A stretch of DNA of 64,000 bases, from the NCBI RefSeq assembly GCF_000471905.2, contig NW_006499751.1, positions 4,704,426 through 4,768,425 on the forward strand, read 5' to 3'. Below, piece by piece: positions 47,301 through 55,100 of the stretch. Under the pieces are notes generated by a model. The model did not search any database. It was not told the origin of the DNA and saw nothing but the letters and a program-made list of their open reading frames with translations. Each line of letters starts with the position of its first letter. Within the stretch, counting starts at the first letter, position 1. The translations under genes and the position numbers were made by a program. Source of the DNA: Amborella trichopoda (taxonomy: Eukaryota; Streptophyta; Magnoliopsida; Amborellales; Amborellaceae).

Positions 47301-50300
47301 ACTCTTAGAAAAAGTGATCCGAGTTGGAAGTATGGGTACAACCCAAAACCAAATGATAAAAATTGTATAAGATGTAATTTTGTGAAAAAGATACCAATGG
47401 GGGCATTAGCCGATTCAAAAAACACCTTGTTGGTGTTAGAGGTAATGTTGCTTCTTGTACAAAGGTTCTTGAAGCAGTTCGAGATGAGATTAGGCATCTT
47501 CTGCATTTTGAAGAATAAAAACAAGATGAAAATAAGCCTTATTCTATGGAAGTATCTTCTCTAGTTTCTAGTCGGAGTGGTGATCTGGGTTTGGGTTGGA
47601 AGTATGGTTTTAACCCTAATCCAAGTGATAAAAATCGTATTACATATAATTAATGTGGAAAAGATACTAATGGGGGCATTTACTGGTTTAAAAAATACCT
47701 TACCGGTATTACGGGGGATGTTGCCCCATGTAGAAGAAGATGAGGAGGAAGAGGCAGATTCAGAAGAAGCAGTGGAGGACGAGCGTTATATTGAAGAGGG
47801 AGATGACTCTGATTATGATGGCCTCGACTCTGATGCATATGATGAGACTTGCCCTATTGATATTCCTTCTGATGATGATGATGACTGAAGACTCTTGCAT
47901 CTTAGTGCTGACTGCTGAGTGTTGAGTGTTGAGTTTGTTGACTGTTGTGTTGAGTCATGAGTGTTGACTTTTGTTAGACTGTATATTTTCTAAATTTCTG
48001 TATATTTCTATTGTGTTGAGTGTTGAGTTTTATATCCTACACTTGTATGGTTTTACAGTTTACTGTTTTAACGATATAGATTATCAAAATTCTCTTCTTG
48101 ACTTCTACCGCTTTTTTTTTTTTTTCAACTTGGAATATGGTACGTTGGGATTTTTTCTTTGTTTTCAATTGGGCGGCCGCCTAGGTTTTGCGCGCTCGCA
48201 TAGCGCTGTTTGATACATTGATGTGGCCATTTATAGGCCTTTTGAGAGCATGTAAAACTATGACTATAGTGATGTGATAGATCCAGTGGGAGTGTGGTCC
48301 AAGGTGGACTGTGAGGCATCAAAAATGCCGTGACTCACCTGAGTTTTTTATAGGCTATGACGCATATTGATGTCTAAAAACGCATAGCCCTGGGCATTTG
48401 TGCACAGTCGATAAAGGTTTCGATGTAGGGTCATCCTTTGATGAGGTCAGAGTTGCGCTCAGGGTGGTTGGCCAAGGGACTGGGTGTGATCTCTCTGTGG
48501 TGGTTGATCGAAGAGGACAAGGGCCCAATCTTCATCATTATCATCGCATGACATATACACTAGATAGTCATCTGGGAAGCTGGGGCAGGGTGTGTGTCAT
48601 GTACAAGTGTCAGGGATGTCTCACTGCAACACTGGAGTGTGTTGGAAGGACCCATAAGGTATTGTACTAGAATAGAATGGGGTCTGTACTTTTCCTTAGG
48701 GAGGAACTTGTAATCTATTGGCTAGGATTGTGTCTCTATCATTTATTGGCTAATTTTGATAGTCTAAGCATGAACCCCTGCGAAGGGGTGTGAGTCACTG
48801 GAATTGTTGGTTCAGTTTAAGAAAATTATAGTGAGATGCGGCTTCTAGAAGGGATGGAGTTGTCTGTATATTTATGATATTCCTAACTCTTTAGACCTAA
48901 TTCCCATCAAATTTTCTTAAATATGTTTACTTATGTTTTGATTATATTTTAATTAATTAAATTAAATTTTTGATCTCCTTGCATATTTTATTATAGTAAA
49001 AAAAGATTTTTAAATAAGGAAAAATTAATTTTCTAGATTTATTTAATTCAAACAAAAATATTTTTTGGTTTTCTAAAATTTTTGTTATTTATCTAAAATC
49101 CTTTTTGGGGTGAGGGGGCCCATTTGGGCTTTGAGCCTACCACATTTGAGCCCATTAGGTGGCGGCATGGGGCCCACATAGCTCACTATTTGTGGGACAC
49201 CTCGCATATTCCATTCTTTCTTTTTAGTGTGTGGCTTGTTATGGAAGCCATAAACTTGTTTTGAAAATAAAAGGAAGGTTTTATGGAATAAGGTTGATTG
49301 ATTTAAAATAGCAAGGTGTAGAGATTGATTGAAATTAGATTTGTAAATATATAGTATTTTCTCTACACAAATATTTGATGGGAATGGAGTTATGGAAACT
49401 GAGGGATAATAGTTCTAGCTCATTCCTTTAATCATGATGGCTGATTTAAGAAATGAAGAGCTAAAATCTCTTCACCCCATAGGTCTTCAAGATGTACGGT
49501 CAAGATTAAGTCTCATAATGATAGCAAAACTTTATGCCTCAAAACTCTAGCCTCCTATCTATAAATATTCTCTATGAGGGTGCATTCTCTACACTTGTGA
49601 AATTGGATTGGCATCTCTCTCTCTCCCCTATTGGCAGGTATGCCCATCTCTCTCTCTCTTATTTCTCTCTTTTACTTAGGGTTTTCAGTTGCTTTGAGCT
49701 TAGAGTAAACCCTAAGGGGCATGCCCAAGCCACTAGAGGGTGGCACCCCTAGACTAGATGCTACTTGTGTTATTGTCTTTGGCCATGAGATTGCTTTCAT
49801 CCCATGTCGTGCTCTTAAAAGGTTTTGCCTAGGATTTCTGATTTATGAGACAATATTAGGACCAAGATCCCCTGTGTGCCTTGGTGGAAGAGACCCGGTA
49901 TGGGGTGTACGAAGCTCTTGGGGGGAATCTAAGGCATGGTACTTGGTATTTTAATTGTTCCATGTTTCTTGATTCTTCATGCATTGTATTTTTGTATGGT
50001 TATATAGAATTGTAATGGTATGCAATAGAAGATCCTAGATTGTATTAGGCTGTATATTTTATGAATAAAGTTGTACTTTTGGACACCAGTAAATGTTCTA
50101 GCCGGTATGAATAAAAAAAAGACAAGAAATTTTTTTAACTTTACACACTTGGCTAGATCACATTGTCCATCTTTCACCTTGGAATTTGAATCATCAACTA
50201 ATTGTAACACGAGAATGATATTTTTCTTTATATGCGAGCAAGAAAAGTGTTGGAAAGAACTAAAGGTTTGCAAGGAGACACTGATGTATTTCATACATGT

Positions 50301-52136
50301 GAGATGGGGGTGAATACTTCTCTCTCCCTGTAACTTTCCCGTAATATGGAATTAAATTCGAAAGCTTACCAACATCACTAGAAACATGATCTGCTGCCCC
50401 TGAGTCGTTAATTCATGCATCTCATTTTCTGTCTAATCTTCAAATTTGAAAGAATTGCAAAGCAAGAGAGATTTGTTCAGTTAACCCTAATTTCATATCT
50501 GCTCCTTGTCAAATCTGATTATTTTTCTCCACTTCCTTCTCTTAATCTTCCTTCTATCCTGTCCCACAAACCGTAATCCCATCCCTTTTCACCTTCTCAA
50601 AACTAATTCCATCCCTTCTCCCCTTCCTCTCATATCTTAATATTCCTTTGATCTTTTCGATAAACAAGTCACTCTACCTCTTAATTTTCTGATTTTGTTC
50701 CCCTTCTTAGTCTACTTTGGTCCTCTGCCTTAAATTCTCCCTTCCAAATCCTTTTATCCTTTGTCTTTTTTCCCCTATTTTCTCGATTTTTCTTTATTAC
50801 GAAAAAAAAGTCAAACAGCTCTCCAAAATCGATCTTGAAAAAGGAAATCTTTCAAATCAATTACTCCATAGAGAGAGAGGGAGAGACTCTTTTTTTTGCT
50901 TTTTGTTTTTTTTTTTTGGGGTGGGGGAGGGAGGGGCGAAGAAGTTGAAAATCAAAATAAAAAACTTTCAGGAAATCCGTCCCCATGTGATGGCTTTTCC
51001 TTCAATTCTTTATTTCTTCCCTAAGTTGTTTTTAGAAAACTAACCTCAACGAATTTAGATACATGGAAGCGTCAAATCTTGCGTTCTATTCTTAGTCTTG
51101 ATCTTATGATTTGTTTGGACGGACTTAATCCAATGCTGATAAAATATATCCAAAATGAAGGGAAAGACAATAATGGGGTTTGCAAGATGATTTCAATTCA
51201 AAATCCTGCATATGGTGTTGGATGTAGCAAGATCAAGAACTGTTTGTGTATATTACACCCATGTGTTCTCAAGAAGTGCTACTTGGGATTACAGATGGCT
51301 GTACCACAATAGAATTGTAGAATCCTCTAGCTAAGACTTATTTTCAAGTTTCAAAAGCAATGTCTAAGAAGCCAAAATGGTCCAAAACCTGGAAAATATT
51401 GTCCCCTATCATGGAGTGTTTGAACAAAATGACAATCATCTTGATCAACTTGCAGCTATTGAACAGTCCGTATTTGAGAAAGACAAGGTACAACAAACTC
51501 TTGCTCGCCTATGCCCTGAGTACCATTTGTTTATTGCCTCATTGTCTTTTCAGCCACAAATGATATCCTTGAAAGGACTACACCCTCTCTTGCTGCAATA
51601 CGAGGCAATGTTTGTTGCACTGAGATGGATCTCGAGATTCACATGATGTTTCGAAAGTCACGTTCTCCCCTTTTCGTGGTCGTGGGAGAGGAAGAAACTT
51701 TAGAGGAGGTAGAGGATATGGTCAAAGTAATAACCTTGGAGGATGAGGTATTTTACTTTCTCCCGTTGCATTGTCATCAACTCAGCCTGCAAAGAATTCC
51801 AGCATCACATGTTAGTTATGTGTAAACGGTGGAGATAGTGCTGCCAACTGTTTATGGTCAAAGTAATGACCTTGGAGGATGAGGTATTTTACTTTCTCCC
51901 GTTGCATTGTCATCAACTCAGCCTGCAAAGAATTCCAGTATCACATGTTAGTTATGTGTAAACGGTGGAGATAGTGCTGCCAACTGTTTGTTCAGATTGG
52001 ATTCCAACTCTGATGTTGGAAATTTAGGACAATGTGCTGTGGGAATCTTGGACCACATCAAAGGTCCAGTAATGTGATAATGTGACTAAAGTTTCCATTC
52101 AGCATGAAGCCCATATCCGTATAAGAAATGATGTTC

Positions 52137-52175
<39 letters not shown>

Positions 52176-55100
52176 ATATTACATTAATACCCCTTACAAT
52201 GGTGCTGCAAATCATTAGACCCTCCTGATGATGAGTGGAGTGACCTAATCATTTCATCTTGTGGGTGTGTGCAGGTCTGTGCATGTGTGTGTGTTACAAG
52301 TAAGGTGTAAACTATAATACAGTATACCCCTTACAAATATTATATACAACATCAAACACTCCTTTACGAATCTTGATTTACAACACTACCCCTGCACTCC
52401 TCTGCATGCCGTTGCCCAACATGAGACACTGACTTGTATGTGATTTAAAAACAGAAAAATATAATTGCTGAACTAGTTGCTTAACTAATTGGATCTTTAC
52501 CTAATTTAGCATTATGATTATGGCACCCATACATATATTGCAATTTTTAATCCCATCAATATTTCTTGGTCTTCTGATTAGTACAAGACACCTTAGTAGG
52601 TTGGGTAAAAGTAGAAATTTGTAGTAGAATAATCAATTATTTAATGAGCAGAATTGTATAGGTGAGATGTAGTGCATAATGCAAGACATATTAATAGGCT
52701 ACCCTACTTCAACAGACACAAATATTTCTGAATATAATTGTACCTGCTGTGTGGATTTCTAGATACAACTGGTCCTACTAAAAATGATTGAAATGTTCCC
52801 CTATCTTCCTCAACTTGATGTCTTTACCCCAGTGTGGATTCCTTGCTTGGCACTGTCCAGGGATTCATATGAATGGAACAATGGACGTTGATCTGAATCT
52901 ACTATAGGAACCGTTTCCTGTACAATGGCAGATTCACTGCTTCTGTCATAAAATTTGCTGATATCATTTGTGAGAAAGCTATTACTTGTGTGAGAAAGTT
53001 GGCAAGGAGGGCTGGGGGGTTGATTTACAAATGAAAAAAGATGACAAATAAATGGGGAAGGGAGGAATGTAAGAAAAAAAGGGAAGGGAAAATATGACGT
53101 AATATATGTTTTTAAATTAAATTCCATACTCATTTTGAAATGGTGTATATAACCAGGGCAAGACTCGTTTGACTCTGTCCAAGTTGGGATGATAACCTGT
53201 CAAAGGGTTAAACCTAACCCTAGAACCTAGTTGAGTCAACTTGAGTGAGTCTCAGCATGACCTGTTGGCTTTTTATTATAGCCATTTTCTTGTTTGCTCT
53301 CTTTTTCTGTGTAAGTTTTCACATGGGCTTTTCTCAGATAAATTCCTTTGGCGCTTACCCCATAAGGTCTTCAGAAACTCATACAAATGCATATATGTGC
53401 TTCTTTATGCACTCTATACCTTAAGATGTTAAACAATGTGACCTGCTTGCACTTATTCATGTTTTTTTGGTTTCAAATTTTTTCTATACTCCCATAATCA
53501 GTTATGTGACCTGTCTTGGGGGCATTTCATTTAAGCTTAATTTTGTGGCTTTCATGTGATTCTCCGAATACTTGCATTTTCTACGTCATCATTTTCAGTC
53601 TTCGAGAATTCAGTTTTTGGCTCAAAAAATGTTGATTTGACTTAAATGTTCAGCATGAATGAACTTAATGTCATGTGTTTGGTGGGTGGTCTCTCTTTTG
53701 CCCAAATTTCTCTCTCACAACCTTGAAATTTACTAATGATTGTTCTTACCTTGTATTTATTTAGATGTCCTCTGTAATTTACAGAAATTGGCTTTGATGT
53801 ATTTTTGGAACTTAAACTAATTACAATCAAAATTTGTGATATTTTTCCATGATCAATTCTTCAGGTAAATTCAAATGAATGGTATTTGGATACATCTGTC
53901 GGGGCAGCTGGACAGTCAAAGATTCTGCATTTTGTGGTGTACATTCTTTATACCTTGCTTAGCTATTTCTCTCTTTGTTTATGTGGTTGATATATATGCA
54001 TTCATGATAAATGTGATTGTAATTTACCATGCACTCTGTTCATAAATTCTTCTTTTTCTTTTGATTAGTTAGCAATAATTTAAAGGATCCATTGAGTTGT
54101 ACCCTAAAGTTACACATAGACCAAAACCCATGAAGTAAAATAAAGTATCAAAAAGTGGGCTAGAGAAATAGAGACTAGAGGGAAAAGAACAAAGAAAACC
54201 ATCAGTTCTCTGTGTCCTAGCCTCCTTTCCTAGCCTTTCCACGAGCACAATAGCCCTCTATAACCATGGTGGAATGAACATCAAATAGATATTCTCAAAT
54301 GGTTGGCCTCTACCACTAGTTCCACTGGGATGCACTTGTAGATGGACCCTATCGAGGCTGAGGTACGGCATTTGGTTGTTGCATTTAACTGCATTTAACT
54401 TACATTAAAATGACATGGACATGAGTGTTTTCATCTGACATGGACACGTGTCTGACATGGTTCCGTGAAAAATACCATGCCATACACAAAATATTAATGT
54501 CTATAAATGGGATTATATTTTTTTATATAAATATGTGTTCAATAATTTAATGAAAACTTAGAGAAACAATTCCAAATTAGGATGCATGTCCAAATTTCAG
54601 ACACAAGTATCTGATATTTCAAAAAAAAAGAAAAAAAAGATATGCACATCCAAAACTTTGAACATGTGTTAATGGTCAACATATTGTGTCCTATATGTCC
54701 GGCAGCAAAGTTCAAGACAAGCTAGGTGACGAATTCTAAACATGTCTGGCAAACATTTGTAAATTTTGACACATGTCATTGTTGGATATGCTGGAATTTG
54801 CTGGATTTGATAGCACCAGGTGGTGGAGGTGAAAAAAGTGGTTGTTGTGGAGGTCAAAATGATTCATGGTCCTGGTCTAGTCAGTGATGGAGTTATTTGC
54901 TGTAGCTCCACAAATGTAGGGCATGCATGCACCTGATAGATAACAGAGTGATCGTGACCATTTTTGAAACCTATATACTAGGAACAGTTCTCATTATCTT
55001 CTAAAACCTCTCCCATGAAGCCCGTTTAAGACTGTACAAGACCTACTTAAGTTTACGAATTAGACATGAAATTGTTGATCGATCCACAGGGGAATGCTTC

